DNA from: an uncultured Pelagibacteraceae bacterium
GTDB taxonomy: Bacteria; Pseudomonadota; Alphaproteobacteria; Pelagibacterales; Pelagibacteraceae
Assembly (NCBI GenBank): GCA_902524115.1
Contig: CABZCA010000004.1
Coordinates: forward strand, 1 to 64,000
Reading direction: 5' to 3'
DNA length: 64,000 bases
Within the stretch, counting starts at the first letter, position 1; each line of letters opens with the position of its first letter. Of the stretch, positions 10,885 to 24,886 are shown one piece after another. The notes under the pieces are model-generated. The model worked only from the letters and a program-made list of their open reading frames with translations. It ran no database searches and was not told the origin of the DNA. A program made the translations under genes and the position numbers.

Positions 10885-11744
10885 TGAAAGCTGGAAAATT
10901 TATATTACCGATAATTATCTTAATAGGCGCAACTTTATTCTTTTCTATATTTATTGTTAAAGAGGTAAATCAAGCTATTGTTCTGCAGTTTGGTGATCCC
11001 AAGAGAATTATTTTAAAGCCAGGATTAAATTTTAAGATTCCATTTATTCAGAATGTTGTATTTTTAGATAAAAGAGTTTTAAATTTAGATACTCCACCTG
11101 AGGAAGTTATTGCATCTGATCAAAAACGTTTGATTGTTGATGCTTTTGCTAGATTTCAAATTATTGATCCACTAAAATTCTATATTTCAGTTGGAAATGA
11201 AAGGGTTGCAAGATCGAGGCTGGCAACTATCATTAATTCAAGAATAAGAAATGTGCTAGGTCAACAAAAATTACAAACATTGTTATCTGAGGATAGATCT
11301 AAACAGATGGCTCTTATTCAACAAGGTGTAAATAATGAAGCAGAAAACTTTGGTATAAAGATAGTTGATGTTAGAATTAAAAGAGCGGATTTACCACAAG
11401 CAAATAGTGATGCAATCTTTAGAAGAATGCAGACCGAAAGAGAAAGAGAGGCTAAAGAATTTAGAGCAAAGGGTGCAGAGATGGCAGTAACCATAACATC
11501 GACTGCAGATAAAGAAGTTACTGTTATTTTAGCAGAAGCTGAAAAAAAATCTGAAATTATGAAAGGTGAAGGAGACGGTCAAAAAAATAAAATTTTTGCT
11601 GATGCATTTGGACAAGACGCTGAATTTTTTGGATTTTATAGAGCAATGCAAGCATACCAAAAAGCTTTAATTGGTGGAGAAACTTCAATGATTTTATCAC
11701 CAGATAGTGAATTTTTTAAATTTTTTGGAAATAAGCAGAAATAA
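10884..11744 (+). CDS. hflC: FtsH modulator HflC
   Basis: VNQAIVLQFGDPKRIILKPGLNFKIPFIQ, RMQTEREREAKEFRAKGAE. Confidence 0.95.
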   Translation: MKAGKFILPIIILIGATLFFSIFIVKEVNQAIVLQFGDPKRIILKPGLNFKIPFIQNVVFLDKRVLNLDTPPEEVIASDQKRLIVDAFARFQIIDPLKFYISVGNERVARSRLATIINSRIRNVLGQQKLQTLLSEDRSKQMALIQQGVNNEAENFGIKIVDVRIKRADLPQANSDAIFRRMQTEREREAKEFRAKGAEMAVTITSTADKEVTVILAEAEKKSEIMKGEGDGQKNKIFADAFGQDAEFFGFYRAMQAYQKALIGGETSMILSPDSEFFKFFGNKQK

Positions 11745-11762
11745 ACAATTTTTAAAATTAAG

Positions 11763-11948
11763 ATGAGAGAATTGATCATAGCTTTTGGTCTTTTCTTATT
11801 TATTGAAGGTATATTATATGCCTTATTTCCACAAAAAATGAAAAATATGTTAAAAAAACTTGATGCTGTAGCTGATAAACAACTGAGAATAGGTGGGTTA
11901 GTATTTACAATTTTAGGTTTTATAATTATTTGGTACTCAAAGACATGA
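11763..11948 (+). CDS. DUF2065 small membrane protein
   Basis: 61 aa, two TM segments, FIEGILYALFPQKMKNML; position between hflC and degP as in other alphaproteobacteria. Confidence 0.85.
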   Translation: MRELIIAFGLFLFIEGILYALFPQKMKNMLKKLDAVADKQLRIGGLVFTILGFIIIWYSKT

Positions 11949-13342
11949 AAAATATTTACAAAATTTTATTAATATTAGTAATTTCAATAAATTATTTTAC
12001 AATCTCTAAAGCTCAGGAAATTCTATTGTCATTTGCAGATCTTGCAGAGAGATTAATGCCGTCAGTTGTAAATATTTCAACGACTACAACTGTAACAACT
12101 AGATCAAACCCTTTGCCATTTGAATTTCCACCAGGCTCACCATTTGAGGATATGTTCGGTTCTCCTCAACAAAGACAAACTAGTGCGCTAGGATCAGGTT
12201 TTATAATTGATGAAGAGGGAATTGTAATAACAAACAATCATGTTATTCAAGGAGCATCAGATATATTTGTTAGAGTGAATGGGGACAAAGACTATAAAGC
12301 AGAAGTGCTTGGTGCTGACGCAGGTATGGATATTGCAGTATTAAAAATAAAGTCTGACGAAAAATTTAAACCAGTAAAATTTGGTAACTCAGATAAATCT
12401 AGAATTGGAGATTGGGTTATTGCAATAGGAAATCCATTTGGTCTAGGAGGTACAGTAACAGCGGGAATAATCTCTGCTAGAAATAGAAGCATAGGATTAT
12501 CAAGATATGAGGACTATATACAAACTGATGCTTCAATAAACCAAGGAAATTCAGGTGGCCCTCTATTTAATATGTATGGAGATGTTATTGGAATTAATAC
12601 AGCTATACTTGGTCAATCTGGCTCAATTGGAATAGGTTTTGCAATACCATCTAATAGTGCTCAAAAAGTGATTGATCAATTGATTGAATTTGGAGAAACA
12701 AAAAGAGGATGGCTTGGAGTTAGAATTCAAGTTGTAGATCAAGGAATTGCGGATGCAGAAAAGCTTGATAAACCAAGAGGTGCTTTAGTTGCAAGTGTTG
12801 CTGATGACAGCCCATCAGATAAAGGAGGAATTAAACCTGGTGATATAATTTTAGAGTTTGATGGAAATCCTATAAACGAGATGAAAGAACTTCCAAAAAT
12901 AGTTGCTGAAACAGATGTTGGAAAAAAAGTAATTGTTAAAGTTTGGAGAAACAAACGACAAATTACAAAAGAAATAATTCTTGGAAGATTAGAAACTTCA
13001 GAAGATTTTAAAACACAAAAACCAGCAATTGAAAAACCAAAAGTAAAGAGAATTGAAGGTTTGAAAATAGATGTTCGTTTATTAAGTAAAGATGATATTG
13101 AAGCAAGAAATCTTCCAAAAGGAACAAGTGGAGTTGTCATCACTAAAATAGATAAAGATAGCCCTATAAACTATTTACAAGTTAACAATGTTATTGTTGA
13201 AGCAAATAGAAAAAAAATAAACACAATAGGTGATCTTGATAATGTGGTAAAATTGAAATTAAGAAGTGACGAAAATAACTTACTAATTGCAATTTATAAT
13301 AACCAAAATCAGAGAACATATATTGGTGTTAAATTAAAATAA
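11945..13342 (+). CDS. Periplasmic serine protease DegP/Do family (start set to 11945, signal peptide MKNIYKILLILVISINYFTISKA)
   Basis: NNHVI, GMDIAVLKI, QGNSGGPLFN catalytic motifs and C-terminal PDZ domains; ORF track start 11930 gives a pre-signal extension, while 11945 gives ATGA coupling. Confidence 0.94.
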   Translation: MKNIYKILLILVISINYFTISKAQEILLSFADLAERLMPSVVNISTTTTVTTRSNPLPFEFPPGSPFEDMFGSPQQRQTSALGSGFIIDEEGIVITNNHVIQGASDIFVRVNGDKDYKAEVLGADAGMDIAVLKIKSDEKFKPVKFGNSDKSRIGDWVIAIGNPFGLGGTVTAGIISARNRSIGLSRYEDYIQTDASINQGNSGGPLFNMYGDVIGINTAILGQSGSIGIGFAIPSNSAQKVIDQLIEFGETKRGWLGVRIQVVDQGIADAEKLDKPRGALVASVADDSPSDKGGIKPGDIILEFDGNPINEMKELPKIVAETDVGKKVIVKVWRNKRQITKEIILGRLETSEDFKTQKPAIEKPKVKRIEGLKIDVRLLSKDDIEARNLPKGTSGVVITKIDKDSPINYLQVNNVIVEANRKKINTIGDLDNVVKLKLRSDENNLLIAIYNNQNQRTYIGVKLK

Positions 13343-13346
13343 AAAA

Positions 13347-14255
13347 ATGGACCTAAAGTCCAAAATAATATTAATCTCAGGTCCAACAGCATCAGGTAAG
13401 TCTAAAGCTGCATTGAAAATTGCTAAAAAGTTAAATGGAGAAATTATTAATGCAGATAGCATGCAGGTTTATAAAGAATTAAATATACTGACTGCCAGAC
13501 CTTCAAAAAACGATTTGAAAAAAATTGATCACCATTTATATGGTTTTAGAAGTGTTAAAAAAGAATTTTCATCGGGTGAGTGGTTAAAATTAGCAAAAAA
13601 TTATATTAAAAAAATAAGAGACAAAAATAAAATACCAGTTTTAGTTGGCGGCACTGGTCTTTATTTCAAAGCTCTGACTGATGGATTAGTTAAAATTCCA
13701 AAAATACCAATCCCTATTCGAAATAAAATAAGACGAATGCAAAATAACTTAGGTCAAAAAAAATTTTATTTAAAACTCTTAAAAATTGATCCATCAGTAA
13801 AAAATAAGATTGACCCAACTGATGCCCAAAGATCAATTAGAGCTTATGAAGTTATTTCGATTTCAAAAAAATCAATTTTTGAATGGTATAAGAAAACAAA
13901 ACCATCTTTTAAAAAGAATCAATTTATAAAAATTTATGTTGATTACCCTAAAGATGAATTGATTAACAAAATTTCCAAAAGAGTAGATCAAATGATGAAA
14001 GATGGAGCTATTAAAGAAGTTAAGGATTTTTTAAAGCTTAATTTGAGGAGTGATAGCAACGCCTTCAAAGTTATAGGAATAAGAGAGATTAAAGAATTTA
14101 TTGATAAAAAAACTTCTATAAATGATTTAAAACTAAATATTGTTATAAAAACTAGACAATACGCTAAAAGGCAGAGAACCTGGTCTAGAGGTCAAATGAG
14201 TGATTGGCAAAAATTTGATGCTGAGGCACTTTCAAAATTTATAAAAAAATTATAA
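13347..14255 (+). CDS. miaA: tRNA dimethylallyltransferase
   Basis: ISGPTASGKSKAAL, NADSMQVYKEL, VGGTGLYFKAL. Confidence 0.96.
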   Translation: MDLKSKIILISGPTASGKSKAALKIAKKLNGEIINADSMQVYKELNILTARPSKNDLKKIDHHLYGFRSVKKEFSSGEWLKLAKNYIKKIRDKNKIPVLVGGTGLYFKALTDGLVKIPKIPIPIRNKIRRMQNNLGQKKFYLKLLKIDPSVKNKIDPTDAQRSIRAYEVISISKKSIFEWYKKTKPSFKKNQFIKIYVDYPKDELINKISKRVDQMMKDGAIKEVKDFLKLNLRSDSNAFKVIGIREIKEFIDKKTSINDLKLNIVIKTRQYAKRQRTWSRGQMSDWQKFDAEALSKFIKKL

Positions 14256-14308
14256 ATAATACTCACAATAACTTGACCAATGAGTACAACTTCAGCTAGA
14301 TTGACTGA

Positions 14309-16075
14309 ATGCCAAAATTATATTCAGGAGCTGAGATAGTATTCAAGTGTTTGGAAGATCAAAATGTTAGTCACATATTTGGTTATCCTGGAGGAGCGGT
14401 TCTTCCAATTTATGATGAATTAAAAAATTTTAACTCTATAAAACATATTCTAGTAAGACATGAACAAGGTGCCGGACATGCTGCCGAAGGTTACGCAAGA
14501 TCAACTGGTAAACCAGGTGTATTACTAGTTACCTCTGGTCCCGGGGCTACCAATGCTGTAACAGCTTTAACCGATGCCTATATGGACTCAGTCCCATTAG
14601 TTTGCATCACAGGTCAAGTTCCAACACACTTAATTGGTACAGATGCGTTTCAAGAATGTGATACTACAGGGATAACTAGACCATGTACCAAACATAACTG
14701 GTTAGTAAAAGATATTAACGATTTAGCTGAAGTAATGCACAAAGCTTTTGAAGTCGCAATTACTGGAAGACCGGGACCTGTTTTAGTTGATATTCCAAAA
14801 GATATACAATTTCAAAAAGTTAAATATAAAAATTATAAAAATAAAAAAAAATTAAATGGTAAATCTCATGACAACTATTCACAAAAAAATATTGATGAAT
14901 TAATTAATTTAATTCGAAAAGCAAAAAAACCGATCTTTTATACAGGTGGTGGAGTAATTAATTCAGGAAGTAAAGCAAGCGAACTTTTAAGAGAACTTGT
15001 GTATGTAACTGGTTTTCCAATAACATCAACTTTACAGGGTCTTGGTTGTTTCCCTGCTGATGATAATCAGTTTTTAGGAATGTTGGGTATGCATGGAACT
15101 TACGAAGCAAATAACGCCATGTATTCATGTGACTTAATGATAAATGTTGGTGCGAGGTTTGACGATAGAATTACTGGTAAGATTGATGAATTCTCTCCTA
15201 GGTCTAAAAAAGTTCACATTGATATAGATCCATCATCAATAAATAAAAATGTAAAAGTAGATTTAGCAATTGTTGGAGATATTAAGTCAGTTTTAACATC
15301 AACGCTAAAAACTTTTAAAAAATCTAAAGATAATTTTTATAAATCAAACAAACATCAAATATCAAATTGGTGGGAACAGATTCAGAAATGGAGATCTAAA
15401 AGATCATTAGACTACATTCGTAGTGAAGAAACTATTAAACCTCAATATGCGATTGAAAGATTATATGAACTTACTAAAGATAAAGATACCTACATAACAA
15501 CTGAAGTAGGCCAACATCAAATGTGGGCTGCTCAACACTACAAGTTCAATAAACCAAATAGATGGATGACTTCTGGAGGTCTTGGTACGATGGGATATGG
15601 ATTACCAGCAGCAGTTGGAGTCCAAATTGCCCATCCTAAGAAATTAGTAATTGATATTGCTGGTGAGGCATCTGTTTTGATGACTATGCAGGAAATGTCA
15701 ACCGCAGTTCAGTACAATTTGCCTATAAAAATATTTATTTTGAATAATGAGTACATGGGAATGGTAAGACAATGGCAGGAATTACTACATGATAAAAATT
15801 ATTCAGAGAGTTATACAGCTGCATTACCAGATTTTGTTAAAATGGCAGAAGCATATGGGTGTGTTGGATTAAGAGCAAAAACACCAGAAGAGTTAGATGA
15901 TAAGATCATTGAAATGTTAAACACAGATCGTCCAGTTATTTTTGATTGTCTTGTAGACAAACAAGAAAACTGCTTTCCAATGATACCATCTGGCAAACCT
16001 CATAATCAAATGTTACTTGGTCCTAAAGACCAAAAAGAGAAAAAGATTACAGGAAAAGGTAGAACACTGGTTTAA
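14309..16075 (+). CDS. ilvB: Acetolactate synthase large subunit
   Basis: FGYPGGAVLPIYDEL, HEQGAGHAAEGYARSTGKPGV, ThDP motif; followed by small subunit and ilvC. Confidence 0.97.
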   Translation: MPKLYSGAEIVFKCLEDQNVSHIFGYPGGAVLPIYDELKNFNSIKHILVRHEQGAGHAAEGYARSTGKPGVLLVTSGPGATNAVTALTDAYMDSVPLVCITGQVPTHLIGTDAFQECDTTGITRPCTKHNWLVKDINDLAEVMHKAFEVAITGRPGPVLVDIPKDIQFQKVKYKNYKNKKKLNGKSHDNYSQKNIDELINLIRKAKKPIFYTGGGVINSGSKASELLRELVYVTGFPITSTLQGLGCFPADDNQFLGMLGMHGTYEANNAMYSCDLMINVGARFDDRITGKIDEFSPRSKKVHIDIDPSSINKNVKVDLAIVGDIKSVLTSTLKTFKKSKDNFYKSNKHQISNWWEQIQKWRSKRSLDYIRSEETIKPQYAIERLYELTKDKDTYITTEVGQHQMWAAQHYKFNKPNRWMTSGGLGTMGYGLPAAVGVQIAHPKKLVIDIAGEASVLMTMQEMSTAVQYNLPIKIFILNNEYMGMVRQWQELLHDKNYSESYTAALPDFVKMAEAYGCVGLRAKTPEELDDKIIEMLNTDRPVIFDCLVDKQENCFPMIPSGKPHNQMLLGPKDQKEKKITGKGRTLV

Positions 16076-16623
16076 TGACAAACTCAAAATCAGCATATAG
16101 TTCTGCAGGAAAAAAACAGAAGCTTGATACCCATATTATAGTTGTATGGGTAGATAATGAGGCTGGTGTTTTAGCTCGAGTAGTTGGATTATTTTCTGGA
16201 AGAGGTTACAATATTGAGTCTTTAGCGGTGGCAGAGGTTGATCAGAAACAAAATATTTCTAGAATAACAATTGTTACTACAGGTACCCCCCAAGTTGTAG
16301 ATCAGATTAAACTTCAATTAAAAAAATTAGTTCCAGTCCATAAAGTTGCAGATTTTAAAAGAGAAGATAAAAATGTCATTTTTAAAGAAATGGCATTATT
16401 CAAGTTTGTTGCAAACAATGGTAAACTAAATAAAGCTTTTGAAGCTTGCAAACATTTTAATCCAGTAATATTAGACAAAACAAATAAATCAAATGTTATA
16501 CAAATTACAGCCTTAAGAAGAGAAATAGACAGTATGACAAAAATTTTAAAAAAATTTGGTTTGGTGAGTGTTTCAAGAACAGGTGCAGTTGCTATGACTA
16601 GAGGGTCAGAAATATTTAAATAA
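16075..16623 (+). CDS. ilvN: Acetolactate synthase small subunit (ACT)
   Basis: VDNEAGVLARVVGLFSGRGYNIESLAVA; coupled to ilvB. Confidence 0.96.
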   Translation: MTNSKSAYSSAGKKQKLDTHIIVVWVDNEAGVLARVVGLFSGRGYNIESLAVAEVDQKQNISRITIVTTGTPQVVDQIKLQLKKLVPVHKVADFKREDKNVIFKEMALFKFVANNGKLNKAFEACKHFNPVILDKTNKSNVIQITALRREIDSMTKILKKFGLVSVSRTGAVAMTRGSEIFK

Positions 16624-16634
16624 ATAAAAATTAA

Positions 16635-17669
<1,035 letters not shown>

Positions 17670-17710
17670 ATAAATTATTGTTTTATTTGGTCTAAAATAG
17701 GCATTTTATT

Positions 17711-17738
17711 TTGCAATCTGAGCGTGAGCATGTATGAT
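17711..17738 (+). promoter_or_regulatory. Candidate leuA promoter
   Basis: TTGCAA (17711-17716), 16 nt, TATGAT (17733-17738), 22 nt before the leuA ATG. Confidence 0.5.
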
Positions 17739-17759
17739 ACTTATGCTTAAATTAATTAA

Positions 17760-20383
<2,624 letters not shown>

Positions 20384-20388
20384 TCAAA

Positions 20389-21231
20389 ATGTCTAAAGAA
20401 ATGGGCAGAGATGATTTAGTTATATCTGCTCGTTCAATTTTTTTAAAAAAAGGCAATAGACAAAAATTTTCACTTTTAACTTTAATTATAGTATCCATAA
20501 TTGTTTTATCATTAAATTATTTTAAAACAGGGCCTATTAATCAATTTAGGTCAGTAGCTAAAGATGCTGTTTTTAAAACTTCATACATTATATCATTACC
20601 ATTTTTAACATTAAAAAATGCTTATCACGGTGTTAGTGATCTTCTAAAAATACATGAAGAAAATAAGCAACTTAAGATTATTGATTTAAATATTGAAGAG
20701 TTAAAACTTGAAAATCAATTTTTAAGAGAAGAAAATTTAAGGCTTAATGAACTGATTGATGAAAAAAGCCTTTTTTCAGGTAATTATCATGTAACAAAAA
20801 TTTTACTAGATCAGGAGAGCCCTTATTTACGATCAATCGTGATTAATAAAGGTTTCAAACACGATATTAAAATAGGGTCAGCTGTGAGAAGTGGACCATA
20901 TTTTATAGGTAAGGTAGTTGGAGTTAATTACTTAACATCGAGAGTTTTATTAATAAATGATCTTAATAGCAAGATACCAATAATAATTGAACCTAATGGG
21001 ACCAGCGCAATAGTTTCAGGGAATGGAAGCAAATTTAATGGTGATATTGAGTATCTGCCTGAAAAAAATCAAGTTGAAGAGGGTCATATTGTTTATACTT
21101 CAGGAGCTGATGGAATAATTTCTTCTGGAATACCCATAGGAAAAATAACTATTATAAATACCAAAAAATTTGTGAAATTTTTTGCAGATTTTGATCAAAT
21201 TAAATATGTTAAGGTTTATTTTAAAAAGTGA
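20389..21231 (+). CDS. mreC: Rod shape-determining protein MreC
   Basis: TM plus coiled coil plus beta domain; downstream of mreB. Confidence 0.92.
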   Translation: MSKEMGRDDLVISARSIFLKKGNRQKFSLLTLIIVSIIVLSLNYFKTGPINQFRSVAKDAVFKTSYIISLPFLTLKNAYHGVSDLLKIHEENKQLKIIDLNIEELKLENQFLREENLRLNELIDEKSLFSGNYHVTKILLDQESPYLRSIVINKGFKHDIKIGSAVRSGPYFIGKVVGVNYLTSRVLLINDLNSKIPIIIEPNGTSAIVSGNGSKFNGDIEYLPEKNQVEEGHIVYTSGADGIISSGIPIGKITIINTKKFVKFFADFDQIKYVKVYFKK

Positions 21232-21758
21232 GTTTATTTGCTAACAGAATTTATTCTAGGACAATTACAAGTTTACCCACTTTAATTTTATTTTTAGTCG
21301 TTATTCTAGGTTTAAATATTAATATTATTTATAAAAACTATGATTTTATCATAAACTTTAGCTACATAGTTGTATTCTTTTGGAGTTTAAAAAAACCAGA
21401 ACATCTAGGTTATGGATTAATTTTTTTTGCAGGAATCATAAATGATGTAGTTCAAAGTTTGCCAATTGGAATATCTTCTCTAGATTATTTATTATTATCT
21501 GTGATTGGAGCATTTATAAGAAATAGAACGATCATATACAATTTAATTTATGATTGGATATCATTTTTCATGGCAATTTTAATTGTAGGATCAGTAAATT
21601 ACATTATATTAGTAACAATATTTAAAATTCCAATTGTCTATGAAAATTTAATATTGGGTTTATTCGTTACATTTTTAATTTACCCTATATTTTTCAAAAT
21701 ATTTGTTTGGATAGATAATATGGTGCTAGTTACAAAGAATGATAAAAAAAATAGGTAA
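21228..21758 (+). CDS. mreD: Rod shape-determining protein MreD (GTG start, GTGA overlap)
   Basis: Multi-TM 176 aa between mreC and PBP2; GLIFFAGIINDVVQSLPIGISSLDYLLL. Confidence 0.9.
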   Translation: MSLFANRIYSRTITSLPTLILFLVVILGLNINIIYKNYDFIINFSYIVVFFWSLKKPEHLGYGLIFFAGIINDVVQSLPIGISSLDYLLLSVIGAFIRNRTIIYNLIYDWISFFMAILIVGSVNYIILVTIFKIPIVYENLILGLFVTFLIYPIFFKIFVWIDNMVLVTKNDKKNR

Positions 21759-23685
21759 TTTAAGTAAAAATAAAATTATAAGCAGAAGACTTTTTGTTTT
21801 AGTTGTTGCAAAGATTGGGTTGCTAGGGATTGTTACTTCAAGATTATATAATCTTCAAATTTCTGAAAAGCAAAAATATGAAGTTTTATCTGATAAAAAT
21901 AGAATTAGAGAATGGAAAACTCCACCTCAAAGAGGAATAATAACTGATTATTTTAACAATGTTATTGCTGATAATCAAAGAGTTTATCAAGTTCATTTAT
22001 CTCTTGAAGAAGTTTCCAATTTTAATAATTCAATTTTTAAAATTAAAAATATTATAAGTCTTAAAGAGGATGAATTAAAAAAAATATATGAGAAGAAAGA
22101 AAAGTCTAAGCCGTGGGATACTTTAATAATTTCTGAAAATTTATCATGGAAAGAATTTTCTAAATTAAATTTGTACTTGCATGAATTGGAAGGTGCAAAG
22201 CCTGTTTTGTCTACTTCAAGATATTATCCTTATTCTAATGATTTAGTACATGTTATTGGTTATGTAGGTGATGCAACATCTAAAGATATTCAAAATAAAA
22301 AAAAAATAGAAGAAAACTTTGTACCAGGTTTAAAAGTTGGAAAAATTGGTATTGAAAATTCAAAAGATGCTGACTTAATTGGAAATCATGGGACCAAAAG
22401 ATATGAAGTAAACGCATCAGGAAAAAAAATAAGTGAAATTAGTTATAAGAAAGAAACTCAAGGCCAAAATTTAAGAACGACCATAGACATAGAAATTCAA
22501 CAATTGGCTCAAGAATTATTAAAAAATAAGGCAGGCTCAATATGTGTTATGGATATATACACGGGTGAAGTAATTGCCATGGCATCGTCCCCAACCTTCG
22601 ATCCAAATAAGTTTACACATGGAATAAACAATAAAGATTGGAATGAAATTAAAAATAATAAGCTTAGACCTTTGCTAAATAAATCATTATCTGGTTTATA
22701 TTCTCCAGGATCAACTATAAAACCTTTGGTTGCACTTGCTGCGCTAGAATATGGAATAATTGATACAAAGTTTAAAGTAAATTGCAAAGGCCATGATCAT
22801 CCATATGAATTGTATGGAGAAAGATATCATTGTTGGAAAAAAAATGGTCATGGGTTAATGAGTATGAGAAATGCTATTAAACAGTCATGTGATATTTATT
22901 TTTATGAAGTTTCAAGGCTTTTAGGTGTAGATAAGCTCTCACTAATTGCAAAAAGATATGGTCTAGGTTCAAAAGTTTTAGAAGATTTTTTTTCTGAAGA
23001 AAAAAAAGGAATTATCCCCTCAACGAAATGGAAAAAACAAGTTTTAGAACAGTCTTGGTATCTTGGTGAGACTGTAATTACTGGAATAGGACAGGGTTAT
23101 ATTCAGACTACTCCACTTCAATTATGTTTGATGACTGCGCAATTGGCTAACGGAGGTTACAAGATTAAGCCAAATTTAATTTATGATAAAGAAATAGATT
23201 TAGACATAATTAAATCCAAAATTGAAAGCGAAAAAAATAAATCTGTGGGTCATAATATTTTGAAAGATCATGAATTTAAACATTTTGAAAGACTTTACAG
23301 AAATCCAAATAATTTAAAGTTGGTTCTGGATGCAATGTATGGTTCAACAAATGAACAATTTGGAACCTCATTCAGATCTAGACACAAAGAAGATAAGTAT
23401 AAGTTTGCTGGAAAAACTGGAACTTCCCAAGTTAAAAGAATAACTGATCAAGATAGAGAGCTTGATTTAGACCTTGAAGAGATAGAATATAAAAATAGAG
23501 ATCATGCTTTGTTTATTGCATTTACGCCTTATAATAAACCAAGATATTCCCTTAGTGTGTTAATAGAGCATGGAGGATCAGGTAGTAAAGCGGCAGCCCC
23601 ACTAGCAAAAAAATTAATAAAAAAAATTGTAGACAGACATGAATTAAGAGAAAAAATTAGAAAAGATTTAAAAAATATTGCATGA
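21739..23685 (+). CDS. mrdA: Penicillin-binding protein 2
   Basis: PQRGIITD, SPGSTIKPLVALAALE (SxxK), GKTGTSQVKR (KTG). Confidence 0.96.
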   Translation: MIKKIGNLSKNKIISRRLFVLVVAKIGLLGIVTSRLYNLQISEKQKYEVLSDKNRIREWKTPPQRGIITDYFNNVIADNQRVYQVHLSLEEVSNFNNSIFKIKNIISLKEDELKKIYEKKEKSKPWDTLIISENLSWKEFSKLNLYLHELEGAKPVLSTSRYYPYSNDLVHVIGYVGDATSKDIQNKKKIEENFVPGLKVGKIGIENSKDADLIGNHGTKRYEVNASGKKISEISYKKETQGQNLRTTIDIEIQQLAQELLKNKAGSICVMDIYTGEVIAMASSPTFDPNKFTHGINNKDWNEIKNNKLRPLLNKSLSGLYSPGSTIKPLVALAALEYGIIDTKFKVNCKGHDHPYELYGERYHCWKKNGHGLMSMRNAIKQSCDIYFYEVSRLLGVDKLSLIAKRYGLGSKVLEDFFSEEKKGIIPSTKWKKQVLEQSWYLGETVITGIGQGYIQTTPLQLCLMTAQLANGGYKIKPNLIYDKEIDLDIIKSKIESEKNKSVGHNILKDHEFKHFERLYRNPNNLKLVLDAMYGSTNEQFGTSFRSRHKEDKYKFAGKTGTSQVKRITDQDRELDLDLEEIEYKNRDHALFIAFTPYNKPRYSLSVLIEHGGSGSKAAAPLAKKLIKKIVDRHELREKIRKDLKNIA

Positions 23686-24812
23686 TACTTTCAACGTCAC
23701 TAAATTCTTCAAGCTATTCATTTTTTGATAAACTGAAGGCTGTTGATTACTTTTTAATAATAATCGTTGCTATAATTGGTTTAATCAGTGTTTTTTCAAT
23801 TTATTCTACAGAAAGTGGGAACTTTTCTTTTTATACTAAAAATCATCTAACTAGATTTATAGTATTTTTTTTTATGTTTTTAGTTCTGTCATTTGTAAGA
23901 GTTTCAGTTTGGTATAGACAGGCATATATTTTTTATATTCTAGGAATTTTACTTTTATTACTTGTAATCTTTTTTGGAATTTCAGTGTCAGGTTCTAAAA
24001 GATGGATAAATTTTTTCATAATGAACCTTCAACCCTCAGAACTTATGAAAATTGCAATAATAGTTTGTTTTGCAAGATATTATCATCGTATTCAAAGCTC
24101 AGATATTCAAAGTTATAAATATTTATTACAACCAATTATACTTTTGTTGATACCTTGCTATTTGGTTATAACTCAACCTGATTTAGGAACAGCAATTTTA
24201 ATAGCAGGAAGTGGGTTGGCTATTATTTGGTTAGCGGGACTTAATTTAAAATACTTTATATATTCAGGATTAATATTATTAGTCTCATTACCTTTTGTAA
24301 TTTCAATTTTAAAACCATATCAAAAATCGAGAATATTAACTTTTTTTAATCCAGACAGAGACCCTTTAGGTGCTGGCTACCAAATAATTCAATCCAAAAT
24401 AGCTATTGGTTCCGGAGGATTGTTAGGCAAAGGTTTCTTACAAGGTACACAAAGTTATCTTGAATTCTTACCTGAAAAACATACTGATTTTATTTTTACT
24501 CTTTTCTCTGAAGAGTTTGGATTTGTTGGTTCAATGGTGCTGATATTATTATACACTTTGTTAATTTATAGAATAATAAGGATTGGTTTTTCTAGTAGAT
24601 CATTTTTTGCAAAACTATACTGTTTTGGTTTTGCATCTGGTTTATTCTTATATATTTTTGTAAATATAGCTATGGTAGTTGGTTTACTGCCAATTGTTGG
24701 AGCACCACTTCCTATCATGTCATACGGAGGATCATCAATGTTATCAATAATGCTTGGTTTAAGTATCGTTATGAGCTGCAAAATTTATAGTCGAGATCCG
24801 ATCGGCAATTAA
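23682..24812 (+). CDS. rodA: RodA SEDS-family peptidoglycan glycosyltransferase
   Basis: QPDLGTAILIAGSGLAIIWLAG, LPEKHTDFIF, LPIMSYGGSSML. Confidence 0.96.
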   Translation: MILSTSLNSSSYSFFDKLKAVDYFLIIIVAIIGLISVFSIYSTESGNFSFYTKNHLTRFIVFFFMFLVLSFVRVSVWYRQAYIFYILGILLLLLVIFFGISVSGSKRWINFFIMNLQPSELMKIAIIVCFARYYHRIQSSDIQSYKYLLQPIILLLIPCYLVITQPDLGTAILIAGSGLAIIWLAGLNLKYFIYSGLILLVSLPFVISILKPYQKSRILTFFNPDRDPLGAGYQIIQSKIAIGSGGLLGKGFLQGTQSYLEFLPEKHTDFIFTLFSEEFGFVGSMVLILLYTLLIYRIIRIGFSSRSFFAKLYCFGFASGLFLYIFVNIAMVVGLLPIVGAPLPIMSYGGSSMLSIMLGLSIVMSCKIYSRDPIGN

Positions 24813-24886
24813 GATAATGTAAACAGTTATCCACCGCGATCAAATAACATCTATTATAATTTATCCCACCAACTATATTTTTTCTT

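Noticed and set aside
12739-13143. 134-aa antisense ORF within degP
   Set aside because: Lies fully inside a confident CDS; low-complexity Ser/Phe composition typical of antisense frames in AT-rich DNA
14280-14338. Short ORF MSTTSARLTECQNYIQELR overlapping the ilvB start as a possible attenuator leader peptide
   Set aside because: No run of Ile/Leu/Val codons and no terminator/antiterminator hairpin seen
24828-24836. DnaA-box-like TTATCCACC after rodA
   Set aside because: Single 8/9 match with no cluster of boxes, dnaA/dnaN context or AT-rich unwinding element; consistent with chance
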